Assembly: GCA_936432065.2 (NCBI GenBank) | Contig: OW386289.2 | Location: 89,091,736 to 89,155,735, forward strand | Length of the DNA: 64,000 nucleotides | Origin: Rutpela maculata | Lineage: Eukaryota; Arthropoda; Insecta; Coleoptera; Cerambycidae | Reading direction: 5' to 3' | In this document: one piece after another, positions 11,125 to 23,139 of the stretch | Layout of the letters: every line of letters starts with the position of its first letter | Position numbering within the stretch: the stretch's first letter is position 1 | The notes under the pieces: model-generated | What the model was told of the DNA's origin: nothing | The model's input: only the letters and a program-made list of their open reading frames with translations | The model's database searches: none | Made by a program: the position numbers and the translations under genes

Positions 11125-11595
11125 AATCTGAATGTGGAAGTAATGATTCCTTAGGTAGTGGTTTTTTACTTCCACGTCGTGAAAATATATTAACGGTAAA
11201 TTTTTTTTTTTATTCAAATAGACTTAAAATGTCATGAAACGTCGAGATTCTAAGTTTGGGCGAAAGAAAATTCTGTCTCGTTCTGTCTGTAACTTTCCCT
11301 ACAAACACAAAAGGCCGGCCCTCCAGTGGGCCGATCTTTTGTGTTTGTTGGGTTCTTATGCGCACGATTATTCTGGAAAGGTTTATGACATCGACTAGAA
11401 ATACACGTATACATTATAGCTAGATCTGGAATTAGATTATATTTTGATCCCATTCCGTTGAAGGGGGTAAATGGGAGATAAATAGGTAATCAAGCAAATA
11501 AAAGTCCATAAAATTGGGATTTAGTGTATATACAAGAAGTCAAGATCTAAATATTCTTTGGTATCAGCCACCTCCATTACCAACCCCATTATTAT
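11125..11595. repeat. CTTCCAC-family repeat, copy 1
   Basis: This stretch shares long segments with 23490-24165 and 26975-27420: TGTCATGAAACGTCGAGATT, a run of CTGTCTGT, TGCGCACGATTA, then TTCCGTTGAAGGGG and AGCCACCTCCATTACC. The three copies run in the same orientation and diverge by indels. This copy also carries an inserted or diverged CACAAAAGGCCGGCC segment with its complement nearby. No protein is encoded; type unknown. Confidence 0.75.
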
Positions 11596-11599
11596 TCGA

Positions 11600-13120
11600 A
11601 TGAATCGTAGCACTAATAGTGCCATATTGGCATTTGTCAGTAATGTCCTCAATGCATATGAAAATCTTGAATTCAATGATTGGTAATAGAGTGAGATCCC
11701 AGAGCCGCCAGACCTACGTCATTTTAGCAAAGCTAATATTTTGACAACAAATAGTGTAATATCTAGTTAAGAATGTATGCGTATTTGCTTGTTTGAAAGT
11801 GGGGCCCTTTCGCAGAAAACAGGTACAAAAGGTACATAAGAATTTTACTCAGTACGTTAAATTACGATAGCTGGATTATTTTACAAGTGACACGCTAACT
11901 ACATGGTGTAAGCGTCAGCCTGAAGGTCCGAGGTTCGAGCCCTGAGGGTTCTCAGTTTTTTTTTTCAAATATACGTACTAAGAAAAAAAGTTATGGCCAA
12001 AAATAATAAATATTTCCCTTTCGGTTGTCTCTTTCTTGGTAATCGCCACCTTAAGTTAATATTTGTTGAAAAAAAAAGCTGAGAACTCTCAGGATCGAAC
12101 CTCGGACCTTCGGATTTGGAGGCTGATGCTTACACTATGTAGTTAGCATGTCACTTGTAAAATAATCCAGCTATCATAATTTAACGTACTGAGTAAAATT
12201 CTTATGTACCTTTTGTACCTGTTTCCTGCAAAAGGGTCCCACTTTCAAACTAGCAAATACGCATACGTTCTTAACTAGATATTGCACTATTTGTTGTCAA
12301 AATATTAGCTTTGCTAAAATGACGTAGGTCTGGCAGCTCTGGGATCTTGGACTATAAGGCTTTTGACTGTGTTTCTTATAAAATTTTAATCGAAAAGATG
12401 TAAATTAATGTAAGTAGTATAAAGGTATTGAAATCTTGCTTATCTAATCACAGTTAAACTGTTAAATTTGACAACATAATGTCAAGTAACGAAATTGTGT
12501 GGACAGGTGCGCCTCAGGGCTCCATATTGGGACTCCTACTATTTTTATGTATATTAACGATGTGCCCCTGACAAGAAAATGTCTCGTATATTTGTACGCA
12601 ATATTACAATCTTCATTAGATCTGGTAATTTTCTCGACCTTGAAGTGAAGAAAAGGGAAACCCAGGTCAAAACTGAACAATGGTTTGTTTCTATAATTTG
12701 ATTTGCAATAAAACAAAATCACAAGTTTGATGTATGGTACGCAATTTTGAAATTTCTACTGGAGTATTATTCATTGTAAAATTTTTAGGAGTTTATTTGG
12801 CTTTTCAATTGAGATGGAATATACCCACTGAAAAAGTCTGTCGAAAAATGAGTAGTAGAACTTTCGTTATTCGTAATTTGTCGTGCACTGTGTCTACGGA
12901 TACATTGATGTCAGCCTTCGTTACATTGTGTTGTTCAATCATGACTACAATGATCTGAGGAATGCTGCGGATTTTAATACGGTATTTGCTATTCAAAGAC
13001 AATCAGAATTCTAGCATGCTTAGAATATACTGAGGACTACAAAAATGCTTTTATGAATTTGGTATATTAACATTACTTTTGCTATATGTCTTGGAATGTC
13101 TAACGTATATTAAAAGAAAG
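11600..13120 (+). pseudogene. Non-LTR reverse transcriptase, split by a palindrome
   Basis: At 11610-11690 the plus strand reads AILAFVSNVLNAYENLEFND. After the palindrome at 11697-12347 it resumes at 12350 with DYKAFDCVSYKILIEK, then TGAPQGSILG near 12505 and KFLGVYLAFQLRWNI near 12780. AFDCV and PQGSILG are reverse transcriptase motifs of non-LTR retrotransposons, probably of the Jockey group. The part after 12960 keeps the same protein in shifting frames to about 13120. Many stops and indels show an old fossil. The catalytic FADD/YADD box is not readable. Confidence 0.8.
11697..12347. repeat. Foldback with tRNA-like arms, ~650 bp
   Basis: Inverted arms of about 270 bp (11697-11965 and 12072-12347) begin GATCCCAGAGC and are separated by about 105 bp. 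Each arm holds a tRNA-like segment close to the centre: GGTCCGAGGTTCGAGCCC at about 11923 on the plus strand, and its partner GGTCCGAGGTTCGATCC on the minus strand near 12095. GGTTCGANNCC is the Pol III B box. The right-arm version also reads CAGCCTCCAAATCCGAAGG, resembling a tRNA anticodon arm, perhaps Trp (CCA); the left arm has lost part of it. The element sits inside a reverse transcriptase fossil. Confidence 0.8.
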
Positions 13121-14949
13121 GACCCTCACAAATCTTAGGGAAAATGGCTTTCGGTAGAATTGGTTGAAGTTGTAGTAAGTTCTAGATATTGACGCCCTCG
13201 TCGATGGACACATTAAAAAATGGCCAGTGTTCGAGTTAAATTTTCCTTCGGTCTAGTAATGTTGTGGTCAGCATATGACTCCTATTTTTTACAGACGTCT
13301 TGCAGATATCTCTTCGACAAAGAGTGTGAATTCTTTGCGTCAGTCTATTATACTCTTCTGATTCTAAGTCAATATTGATACCTTGGGCCTTTAAATTTTT
13401 CCTGGCAATTATTACTTACTTAATTGTTATACATATTACTATAACTGTATTATTAATCATCACTATCACCGACGTGTAAACATAGCTATTCCCCATAGTA
13501 ATCAGGAAGCAATCATAAAAGAGACATAATAAATTCACTGACAATATGTTTTTATAAATACGATATAAAGCCCCAAATAATCAAGTGTGCGCGCTACCGT
13601 TTACAAAGCGCGCGTCACGGACCATAACTTTCCTCGGCCAACCTGATTGCTAGGGGCCGTAAATATCACCGACTCTGGCACCCTGGAGACCTGCACATCA
13701 TCACAGTGAGCACTGTAAAATATAATTTTAGCTCCCCACTCCAACCCTTATATAAACAGTATCAAAGATACCAGTGGCTTTATTAATAATTTGAATTTCT
13801 GGTGCGGTAAAACAATCTATGACTATCGTTTATGAAAAGTGAGTGTTCAAAAAAGTGGTACAACTGTGTTAATAGACCAGTAAAATTAGTACTGGATTTA
13901 TAGGTGAGTGCTCAGATGTTGCGCTAACTAAGATTTCGATACATCGATGGAAAGCTCTTTTTGTCCTCTATTATATACTGAAGTGCCCACTTAATCCCAT
14001 GTACACATAACTCTCCATCTTGAGGAAATGGCGGAAATCTGACTTTTAGATAACGGTTTATGCCTCATGACCTACTTTACTAATGGAACTGATTTTTCCT
14101 TGACTTATCCGTTAAATTTTTGATTCCCACGCCAAGAATATAAGCAAACGATCTTTTAGCTCAAAAACGTTGTAAATGTATAAAAATACAATTCTCTTAA
14201 AACTAGGTAGCTAGGTAATTTATCTACTCTATTTTTTTCAATATTACAACCACATTCATTCCTTTAGTTTGTCTTCAAGTGACGATTGCGTAATGGAACA
14301 TGTCTAATTTGCCAAAAGACACAGAGTGAGGGTACAGAGTCTCCGTAAGTCGTGGACTTGACACCTTTATTAATGATAGTGTAACGCGGAAAACTAGTTA
14401 CTGACTAATATTCCCAGAAATGTGACGGAAGTTGTGGTACACGAAAAGAAAAGTGTATGCCCGAGAAAAATATCTCAAAAAGGAGGCGCGACAAGTTTAA
14501 AATTCGATATTTCTAGGTATGCGAAGTTGTTGCTACAGTACCAAAAAATACTGCCATTAATTCCAAAGAATGTTGTCTAATTTGCGAGGAAGCTAATAAA
14601 ACGAAGGAAGGTAAGCACGGCGGCAATACTAAAGAGCAATAAATTATGTTAGGACAATCAAATTTAATGAGCAGCTAAAACCATGAAAAAACATTTTTAT
14701 GCTACTATAAACTGTGACGTTAATTTATATATCGTTAATAAATAGCGATAAAATTGATTAAATTGAGGATTAGGATTCATTTTTTTTTAACCGCCAGAAA
14801 AAGTAAATATAGCACATACAGTACACATAGAACCTCAAATTAGTGTAAATAGTGTATTATGCTTTCCAGTTGCGATATAACCTCGTATATTTTAGGTAAA
14901 GGAAAAGCGAACGGTATTGCAGTTTTAAAATAGAATTTTGAACAACAAG
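13121..14949. other. Non-coding stretch with a TATA-like and an exon-like signal
   Basis: Mostly unremarkable. The segment 13590-13760 is richer in GC than its surroundings and is followed by CCCTTATATAAACAGTATC at 13745, a TATA-like sequence; nothing downstream supports a gene. An exon-like segment lies at 14539-14610 and is listed separately. Confidence 0.4.
14539..14610 (+). CDS. Candidate small internal exon
   Basis: The segment follows TTGTTGCTACAG and precedes GTAAGCAC, good acceptor and donor matches. With two leading bases the frame is open for 23 codons and reads PKNTAINSKECCLICEEANK, a cysteine-rich piece (CCLIC) with many charged residues. It resembles zinc-finger-like segments seen in insect transposon proteins, but it is too short to assign. 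No partner exon was identified. Confidence 0.3.
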
Positions 14950-15500
14950 TTTCGAAAATGAATATTTTCACGCGAGTGAGACAGTTTGGTGGAGCGAGCC
15001 GAAGGCAAGTTCCACAAGTCGAATGAGTGAAAAGATATTTTCAAACGTGTTGTTTATAATATTTTTCCTGCAAGGAAAACAAACAATTTCGTAAGTAAAC
15101 AGATTAAATTCTTTAAAGTGATGTGGTTTGAAGACCTCAAAACTGATGTTTAGTTGTTAAATAAGTCGGTTGCTATAAACCTAAATAGGCTAGCCTACTT
15201 CAAAAAATACAAATAAAAGATGTCAGTTTTTTCGACAGGACTGTGTGAAAAACATGAGAGTACTGTGCTTTTTGGATTTTTGCACACATCGTGTGCAGAA
15301 AGACAGCTTCGAGTCATGGTTACTGTGCGTCATTTAACTTTCGCTTTCGAAGGCAGTCGTAGCAAATAGTATTTTAAACAACAAGTTTAAAAAACAAATC
15401 TTTTCACACGAGTGAGAACGAGCCGAAGGCGAGTTTCGCAAGTCGAATGAGTGTAAAAAGATGTTTTCAAACGTATTGTTTACAATACCTTTTCTGCGAC
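14950..15500. repeat. Two copies of a GAGCGAGCCGAAGGC-type repeat
   Basis: The segment 14950-15090 (TTTCACGCGAGTGAGAC, GAGCCGAAGGCAAGTTCC, AAGTCGAATGAGTG, ending TTGTTTATAATA) recurs at 15390-15490 (CACACGAGTGAGAACGAGCC, GAAGGCGAGTTTCGCAAGTC). Each copy is internally near-palindromic (CGAGTGAG against the complement of ATGAGTG). Between them lies one copy of the repeat described at 15130-15365. Confidence 0.75.
15130..15365 (+). repeat. Direct repeat B, first copy (second at 16905-17135)
   Basis: The two copies share AGTCGGTTGCTAT, ATAGGCTAGCCTACTTCAAA and TTTTGCACACATCGTGTG over about 230 bp at roughly 85 percent by eye. They flank the reverse transcriptase/RNase H fragment in the same orientation, about 1.77 kb apart. 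They could be the 3' ends of two tandem non-LTR copies or an unrelated repeat duplicated with the segment; they lack the TG...CA ends and other marks of true LTRs. Confidence 0.7.
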
Positions 15501-15524
15501 TGCAGAATCAAGTATTTTTAATAA

Positions 15525-16890
15525 ACTTGATGTGGTTTGAAGACTACAAAATGACAATCTAGCGATAGTAGTCAAGGGGAAATTTGCGAACACGATATCA
15601 GAGTGTTCACAAAGAGCCCTAAATATTGTCGACAGGTGTCCATAAATCATCACAAAACTACTATACAGTCGTGACCTTAACACGGAATAGAGCTTGGGAG
15701 GCCTAAAACCCCTAAAGCTCAATGGAGTGGAAATAGCATTTGCCAGCGAGGTTAAATACCTAGGAGTCATTTTCGACCAAAAGTTGACATGGAATTCCCA
15801 CATCCAAAAAGTCACACAGAGAGCAACCATTGCCCTGGGAAGGTGCAGGCATATGTGAAAAAAACTGACCAAGATGATCCTATGGTTATACACTAAAGTT
15901 GTAAGACCCATGATAACCTATGGATGGGTGGTATGGTAGACCAAGACACTGCAACTTGGAGCAATAAGGCTATTAAGTGGCGTACAAAGGCTTGCTTGCC
16001 TGTGCGTCACTGAGGCCATAAAAACTGCTCGCACGGCTGCATTGGAAGTCCTTTTAGACCTGACACCATTACACATTTTTATCCAAGGGGAAGCTCGTTC
16101 AGTGGTACACAGGCTAATGCAAGGCACAACGCCCATAAGGCAACAACATGGAACAGCGCACCAAAAGTTATACTCAAAGCTGAAGGCAGATTCCATTTGG
16201 AAATTCCCAAGGACACCATGGTCCCAGAGTATAACTTCTACAAACATTTTCAAATTAAAATACCAGACAGAGAGGACTGTAAAAACGGTCCTCCAATATC
16301 GGCGCAAACGATCTGGTATGCGGATGGCTCCAAGACAGAACAGGGAGTCCGAGCTGGGATTTACGGGATTAGGGAAAATTCCGATAAGTCTAGGAATACA
16401 CGCCACAATATTTCAGGCTGAAGTGGCCGCTATACAGTGGTGTGCAAAGGAAATAATTAGGCAAGGAACTGTAAACCAATCAATTGCCTTTTTTTCCGAT
16501 AGCCAAGCACAACTAAAGGCACTCGATTCCATGCAGATCGATTCAAGACTAGTATGGGATTGTATAAATGCCCTTACAGACCTAGGAAGTCAGAACAATG
16601 TGAACGTGGCATGGGTACTAGGACACGAGGAACTGAAATGATAAGGCTGATGAACTGGCACGGGAATGCCCATCTAAGGCCCTACTAGAATCCGAACACT
16701 TTTACGGTGTGGTTAAGCCACGCATACGAACATCCATTAATGAATGTGTACAAAATAAATCTCTAGAGTGATGGAAGAATTTCCCACAACAGAGACAGGC
16801 CAAAAAGTTCATTAAGAACGATCGGCCAAATTCATGGAAGACCTACTACGCCAAAATAGAAATCACGCCATTACGCCTAACTGGACATTG
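15525..16890 (+). pseudogene. Non-LTR retrotransposon 3' part: RT thumb and RNase H
   Basis: The plus strand, in shifting frames, reads LAIVVKGKFANTISE (15555), VKYLGVIFDQKLTWNSHIQK (15750), RPMITYGWVVW (15905) and AARTAALEVLLDLTPLHIF (16035). An RNase H domain follows: WYADGSKTEQGVRAG (16315), FQAEVAAIQWCAKE (16408), FFSDSQAQLKAL (16490) and WVLGHEELK with DKADELAR (16610-16660). The four acidic positions of RNase H are all visible. It ends with LRLTGHCRISNK near 16905. RNase H at the C-terminus fits the I, R1 or LOA groups. At least three frameshifts and several stops make it a pseudogene; the endonuclease and the main part of the RT are missing. Confidence 0.85.
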
Positions 16891-16904
16891 TAGGATTTCA
16901 AATA

Positions 16905-17135
16905 AAACTGATGTTTGGTCGTTAAATGAGTCGGTTGCTATGAACCTGAATAGGCTAGCCTACTTCAAAAAATACAAATAAAAGGTGTCAGTTCTGTTTT
17001 TGACAAGAGTGTGTGAAAAACATGACAGTACTGTGTTTTTTTTTTGGAGTTTTGCACACATCGTGTGAAAAAAGAGAGTTTCGAGTCATTGTCACTGTGC
17101 GTTATTTGTCGTTTTCGAAGACAATCGTAGAAAAG
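16905..17135 (+). repeat. Direct repeat B, second copy
   Basis: Matches 15130-15365; follows the end of the RNase H fragment directly, so it may be that element's 3' untranslated region. Confidence 0.7.
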
Positions 17136-20100
17136 ATAATATATTTCAGAAAGAAGTCGGCAATCTTGAATCGCTCAGTGCAGTGCAAACAAACAAGAAT
17201 TCTTCTAAGCAAGTCAATATTTTTGTCTTTGTCTTTATGAGCTGAAATTAAAGATAAAAATCAATCATCTGCTATCATACCTGCTATACAACAAAACTAT
17301 AGCGAAACAGACTTCAATTTAGCAAGTCTACCACTAACAGAGGATGCCCTTAACCAACATATTTTGAGAGAAACAAACACCTCCAAATATATACAGTGCA
17401 TATATGACTGTTTATTTTGTTTCACTTCGCCCATCAGTTATGAGTAGAAAATGGTTGGCACTAAATTATGTCTAGTCGCAATGTCGCTACAACTATTGCG
17501 GTGTAAAAGAAATCTAATGTTTGAAGTGCTGTGCACTTTGTTTGAATTGTCACGTCCTACATTTTTCAGTTTTGTAGATGATTTCAATTTAGAATTATTA
17601 TATTTTGTTTATGATGTTAAATTTATTTCTTTCTCCTCTACACTAGTTACCTAACACAATTTTCAAAATTGTCGAAAAAACGAAAATTGTGAACTGTCAT
17701 ATGGTCTTTTTTGCGTTTTATGAATTCTCCATTTTATACATCTACAGCGTGCGTTAACTAATATCAATTTCAATTAAAGATACTGAAAAAATGATATGAT
17801 TATTATATCATAGGTATTTCATTTTTACAATGTTTGGAAATTGGGTGACTTGGTCAACATATGCAGTGACTTTTTACTACTTTTATTAAGACCAATCTAG
17901 TTTTCGTCATGATACTTTTTACCAAACTTTCTAATGAAATAAGTCAAGTGCCCGAAACTGCTTATGAAATACTGAAATTGTACAAATATTGTAAATTTAA
18001 CGGATAAGTCATAAGGCACTTTATGAATTTTTATATAAAAGAAAGCAGTTCAATTGGTCAAATGGTTGTGAGATATAACCCATTATCTAGATACCTGATT
18101 TCCATGATTTTTCAAGAATGCCAGTTACACGTACGCTGGATTAAATGGGAAATTAAAGGTGTGATAAAGGATGAAAAGAGCTTCCTATCAATGTATATAT
18201 GTATGTTCCTTAATTAGCACAAACTTTGAGCACTTCTCCTCATCTGCCTGATGTAATTCGGCGCTAGTGAGTTTATTGCGAAGTTTATTGTGAGTTTTGT
18301 TAAATAATTGCTTACTATAACTAAACTGCAAAGCTGTTTATAGTTAAATTATCTCTGATAATCTCTGATAACTGACAAAGAGCTTTATATCATTTCCTGC
18401 ATTGTTCGCCTGGGAGATAATTTTTTTTCAAAAACTGATAATCCTAGAAAAAGTTTCAAATAAAAAAGTTACCCTCATCTTTATTTCATCTCCGTAGACT
18501 TGGTGTCAATTTCGAAAGATAAAAAGTTTCCCGCTTATTGTATTTACCTCCGCATTTTGTCAATGTGTGGCCTTAGGAAAAAGAAAACATTATTTTCTTC
18601 ACTTATTAAAATTTTTCCGTTCTTATTATTATATTTTGTTAACAAATCTGTAGTGATAACACGGTAAAAACTTGAGATCAATTCATCGTTCTGTTCGTGA
18701 GTTAGAACGAGTTAAACGAAAGAATAATTACTAATACACGTATACAATATGAAACTGGTTAAGAATTATTGTCATTAATACATTGGATTGGCAACATATT
18801 TGTGATACATCTAACGTTAAATATTAGATAGATTGTATAATAGAAATGAGGCTTCAGTTCACACATGCTAGATACGACTACTATACTTATCTTATGAAGA
18901 AAGAAAAGTATACTGTTGGCCATTAAATAAAATAAATAGTACAGTACCTAGAGGTAAGAAATATGGTAAATTTAGAAATAGTCTCATATATGATCTTTTT
19001 TTTTTGGGTAATTATTGTAGGGAAAGGTATCATGTTCAGTTTCTATATGGACACTTGATCTTACCTCCAAGGGCTGAAACCCCCTTAAATTTAAATATTT
19101 AATATCTGGAAAAGGATTGCTGATTTATTTTTGAAACATACGATATTTGTGTTTTTGGGCTCGCTGATTACGAATCTAACATCAAAATTCAAAATTCAAT
19201 ATGGTGGATTTTTTCTAAAGAATGTTTTAAACGGATCAAAGAATTGAACATCTAGGTGATGCTAGACGAAAACGAGTATTTTTGAGATTTTTTTTAAATT
19301 ACAGGACTTACCTACAGTAACAACATTTTGTTTCGGCCACAACTTCTTTGTTTTTTATGATACAGAAATAGACAAAGAATCATTTTAAAGTTAGATTAAC
19401 TTATCCTTAGTCTTGTTAGATTTTACGTTTTTTCTTGTTTTTCTCGTGTCCTTTAAATTTAAAGGTGGTTGTTCTCGACCCTATAGGGGCAGTTTATGAA
19501 GACTACGTCGAACCTGATGCAGTCTCTTATCACGTTAACAAAACTTAGACATTTCGAGCTTTTTCAGCAGTCATTGCTGTTTTGGATCGGTTTTTTATAT
19601 ATAGGGGCTAGTTTTCGCCCCTCCCCGGGGGGTGAGTTTCGTATCTATTGTATGTACACTGCTGTTTAACCTTAATTTGTATAATTCGATTGATTAAGAT
19701 GTAACAACTATTCTCGTAGCTTAATCTTCTTTTTACCCCATTTCAGAGGTGTTTTTTGGCTCTAGCTAATGATTTTTTGATTTTTTTTCACCTCGGATTC
19801 GGATTCAGCGACCGAAAATACATAGAGATACATAGATCTGGTTCGCTGCTCTGAACATTTTTTTGTGTGGCTGTGTTATTCATTTTCAATTTGAAAGTCT
19901 AAGGAACCCCTAAAACTCTCTAAATCAGCAATAAGGAGCTATGTATACTGGTTCTTTGTTGCATAAATGTACAACCCCTAATACAATTCACAGAATGGAT
20001 CCAAGACATTGTATCTGGGTCTTTATTGTTAATTTTTAATATAGATGTTGAATATGGACCATGCGGTAATACCAACACCCCCTTTCGATATTGCACTTAG

Positions 20101-23100
20101 GCTTTTGATCATAACATTATAGTTTTGTAAGCTTGGGATTTTGCATAATGACTAACTAAGGTTTACCATATCAGCATTTTCTTCACGTCAAAATTCAAAT
20201 GGAAGAACAGTGAAAATAAGTTGTAGTATATCTCAATAGATGGACGCACATGTACAATAGAGTAAAATATGTTTAACTCAAAATGTTTCATACTATGGGT
20301 TGGATCTCTGTTGCATAACACGATTTAGTTGTAATGGTCCATTTTTGACATCTAGAAATTATTGGTTTAAATTATCAAATTTAACACTTTTTATATATTT
20401 TCCGTCATAAAAATATTATTCAAGCCGGCCCTGTCTTCTAGAACGTTCTAGTTAGAAATTTTACCTTATAGAGGCGAGGCTGTCTATAGCTTTGGAGCGG
20501 TTAAGAAAAGAAGTGAAGTTGGCGACAAATCGTCGTTGTGGCCCCTTCAAATTGTAAAGTCAATTTGACTATCTGTAATCACAACTTCGTTCACTATCGA
20601 TAGAGTTTGATTGTGTAGTTATAAAATAGTGCATTTACTTAGATTCCAGTATGGTATTTTGTAAGTATGAGACCTCAAGCCAGATAGCGATCGTTTCTAC
20701 TGCGTTCAATTTACTGAATACAGTATAAATTTGTCTCCATGTTTCTCACTGAAGTTTTTTTTCATTTTTGATCAAATTCTACAAGTTACGGAACCCGTGA
20801 TAAAAGAGGTCTTTTCTACCCCTTCCGATCATTTCCTACTCTAATCTTTTTTCAACTTTTTCTTAACGTCATTATAAACACATTGCACAAGGTTTCATCA
20901 AAATCCATTCATTGGCACTCAAATTAGAGCTGGACTATTTATAGATTTGCCAACTACAATGTCTTTTTATGCGGTATAATATATAAATAACAGATAATAT
21001 ATTAATATTATATATAAATATTACAGTTTTATGTATGCACATATCTCTAGCATTATTCTAGACATTTGTTGATGATTTTTTTTGTCAAGCTATTTATCTC
21101 CCTGAGATGTTTCAAAAATTGCTCATTGCGCAAATAAATTGTTATCTTTTCAGTAATAACTTTTATTTAAAAAGGTCCCTAGTATTGCTTAAATATTATA
21201 ATGTTTTGTCGTCCTTTTTTAGGGAATAATTTTCCTTCCTTTAAAATATAGTTTTGGTAAACTTTGCCACTGTGCTACTGTGGGGCTTTTATTTTGTTGT
21301 CTATTCCTGTCTATAGTAAAATAATATGCTATACTTTGCGCTCCAATGCGGAGCTTTGTTTAGATAGTCTGGCTTTTGTTTTTATTTTAGTTTATATCAG
21401 TAGTAGCAATAATACAAAGTTATACAGTTTACAATGCCATTTTTTCTAAAGCAAGTGCTGTAAATGGACGAAAAACTGAGCGTCTGCTACATACAACACG
21501 AGACAGTATTTGAAAGTTGTATTATTGTTAATTACTTAATTAGATCTTAAATAATAATCTTTTATTTTGGTAATTGGTATTTTTGTTTAAGTGCCATTTG
21601 AATTAAATATTTCTGATGCCATCTTTATACTTCCAGATCTACGAAATCTTAATTTCTACATAAAATAGAAGAAAACGAAATTAGTTCTCGGTTTAGTAGC
21701 TTTTTTTATTTGCCTCTAGCATTTTTTTGCTAGAAGTAATACTTTTCGAGTTATCTGACGAAAACCGTTTTGAAATACGTCTTTTTTCAAGCTAGAATCG
21801 CGATTTTCAAGTCGCTATAAATTAGCAAGCCCCCTGCCCAATATAGAAACTTTTCTTTAATGCATTTACTATTAAACTGCCAGAAATAAACGAAATCTAT
21901 TTCATAAGACATTATTCCCGAGTTAAATCCTCTAGTTACTGTACTATAAACGCACTAAAAGAAATCAGTTCTGAAATGAATAGGTTCTCCAACTATTTAT
22001 ATTTAATAAAACGAAGGTTACTTTACTGCTGTGTTTCATGATGGGCTTTCAATTATTAATCAGTATTCATATAATTTAAGAATCAAAGCAAAAGTCAAAG
22101 GAGTTGTTACGTGTGTCGATGATGCAATCAAAATTGGAATATTACCAAACGTCTCTCTAGAATACCTGTTTTAATAGTTGCATTAGCACATCCTTGTTGT
22201 GGATATGTAAAATAGCATACTGATAGCATAACCATTAACCTCTCAAAAAGGATATAATGATAATGTATACTATAGTGGACGCGCTTGTGTAGTTTCGTGG
22301 GCTTGGAATGAAGAAAGCAAACGAAGCAACTGATAGTACGCTAATATACAACTCTAAGTCACTTCTTGGCCAACCCAGATTTTTGTCGGTCACCCCCTAC
22401 ACCCCCTCGAAGGAAAAAATATTCAGCCGTCTGCAACTTGGTAAACTTTTGAGATATCAAATTCTTTCGGACATAAAAATACTAACTAAAAATACTTGTA
22501 ATTGTCTTTTAATTATTAATTAACTGGATAAAACATTACAATGTAATCATATCCGATACATTTTTTTATTACTAGTAGTGGCTTTGGAAAAGGAAACTTA
22601 ATGTTAACATTTTGTCGAAAAATTTTACAAAACTTCGGGGAGAAGTACTTCCGGCGTTCCACGCTATTTCTGGGTAAGATAGCACAGGTGGGCTTTCTAA
22701 AAAAAGGTAAATTAACGATATATTTCTTTATAAGTCCCTTAAATACTATATTTAACTTTGTAGGTAAACAAACATTTTGGAACATTTTTTAGCAGACCGA
22801 TCAAGTGACCCTTAACTTTCAGGCATTCATTTCCCTAGGTGCCGGGAAAACTGATTTAAATTTAATTATTGATGATTTAGAGAAATTTATTTTTAAATTA
22901 TATGCTTCTACAGTTCGTCTCAAACTTATAGCAACATGAGGCCCAGTATTTCAATGCAAAGTTAAGCACTTTATACTCGAAATATTAGTTCATTTTCTGA
23001 ATTAAGGTGGTGATGTTTTGCCAATATGCAACGACAGGGTGATCAATTACCACCCATCAAAGAAAGTTTGTATCCTGCACTCTAACGAGTAAGATTACAA

Positions 23101-23139
23101 ATCTTTATTTGGATACACTCACGTGTTACAAAAACCTCC
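17136..23139. other. Six kb with little recognisable content
   Basis: No frame longer than about 90 codons and none with a recognisable motif. A solo copy of the 2-kb-region tandem unit lies at 19785-19880 (GATTCGGATTCAGCGACC, then TTTTTTTGTGTGGCTGTG). The segment 21820-21915 resembles 41255-41345 (CTATAAATTAG, ATAGAAACTTTTC, ATGCATTTA), a dispersed repeat. The motif ATCTAGGTGATGCTA at 19250 recurs at 39988. The rest may be intron or decayed repeats. Confidence 0.5.

Noticed and set aside
11920..11965. A functional tRNA gene
   Set aside because: The anticodon arm is deleted in this copy and the segment is part of a palindrome; only a tRNA-like promoter remains.
16042..16406. Minus-strand frame opposite the RT fossil (15918-16406)
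   Set aside because: Shadow of the plus-strand RT/RNase H coding sequence.
15137..17133. Direct repeats B as LTRs of an LTR retrotransposon
   Set aside because: No TG...CA ends, primer-binding site or polypurine tract, and the enclosed protein is of non-LTR type.
22308..22792. Overlapping short frames (71, 89 and 63 codons) on both strands
   Set aside because: No motif, no splice or promoter context; compatible with chance in AT-rich DNA.
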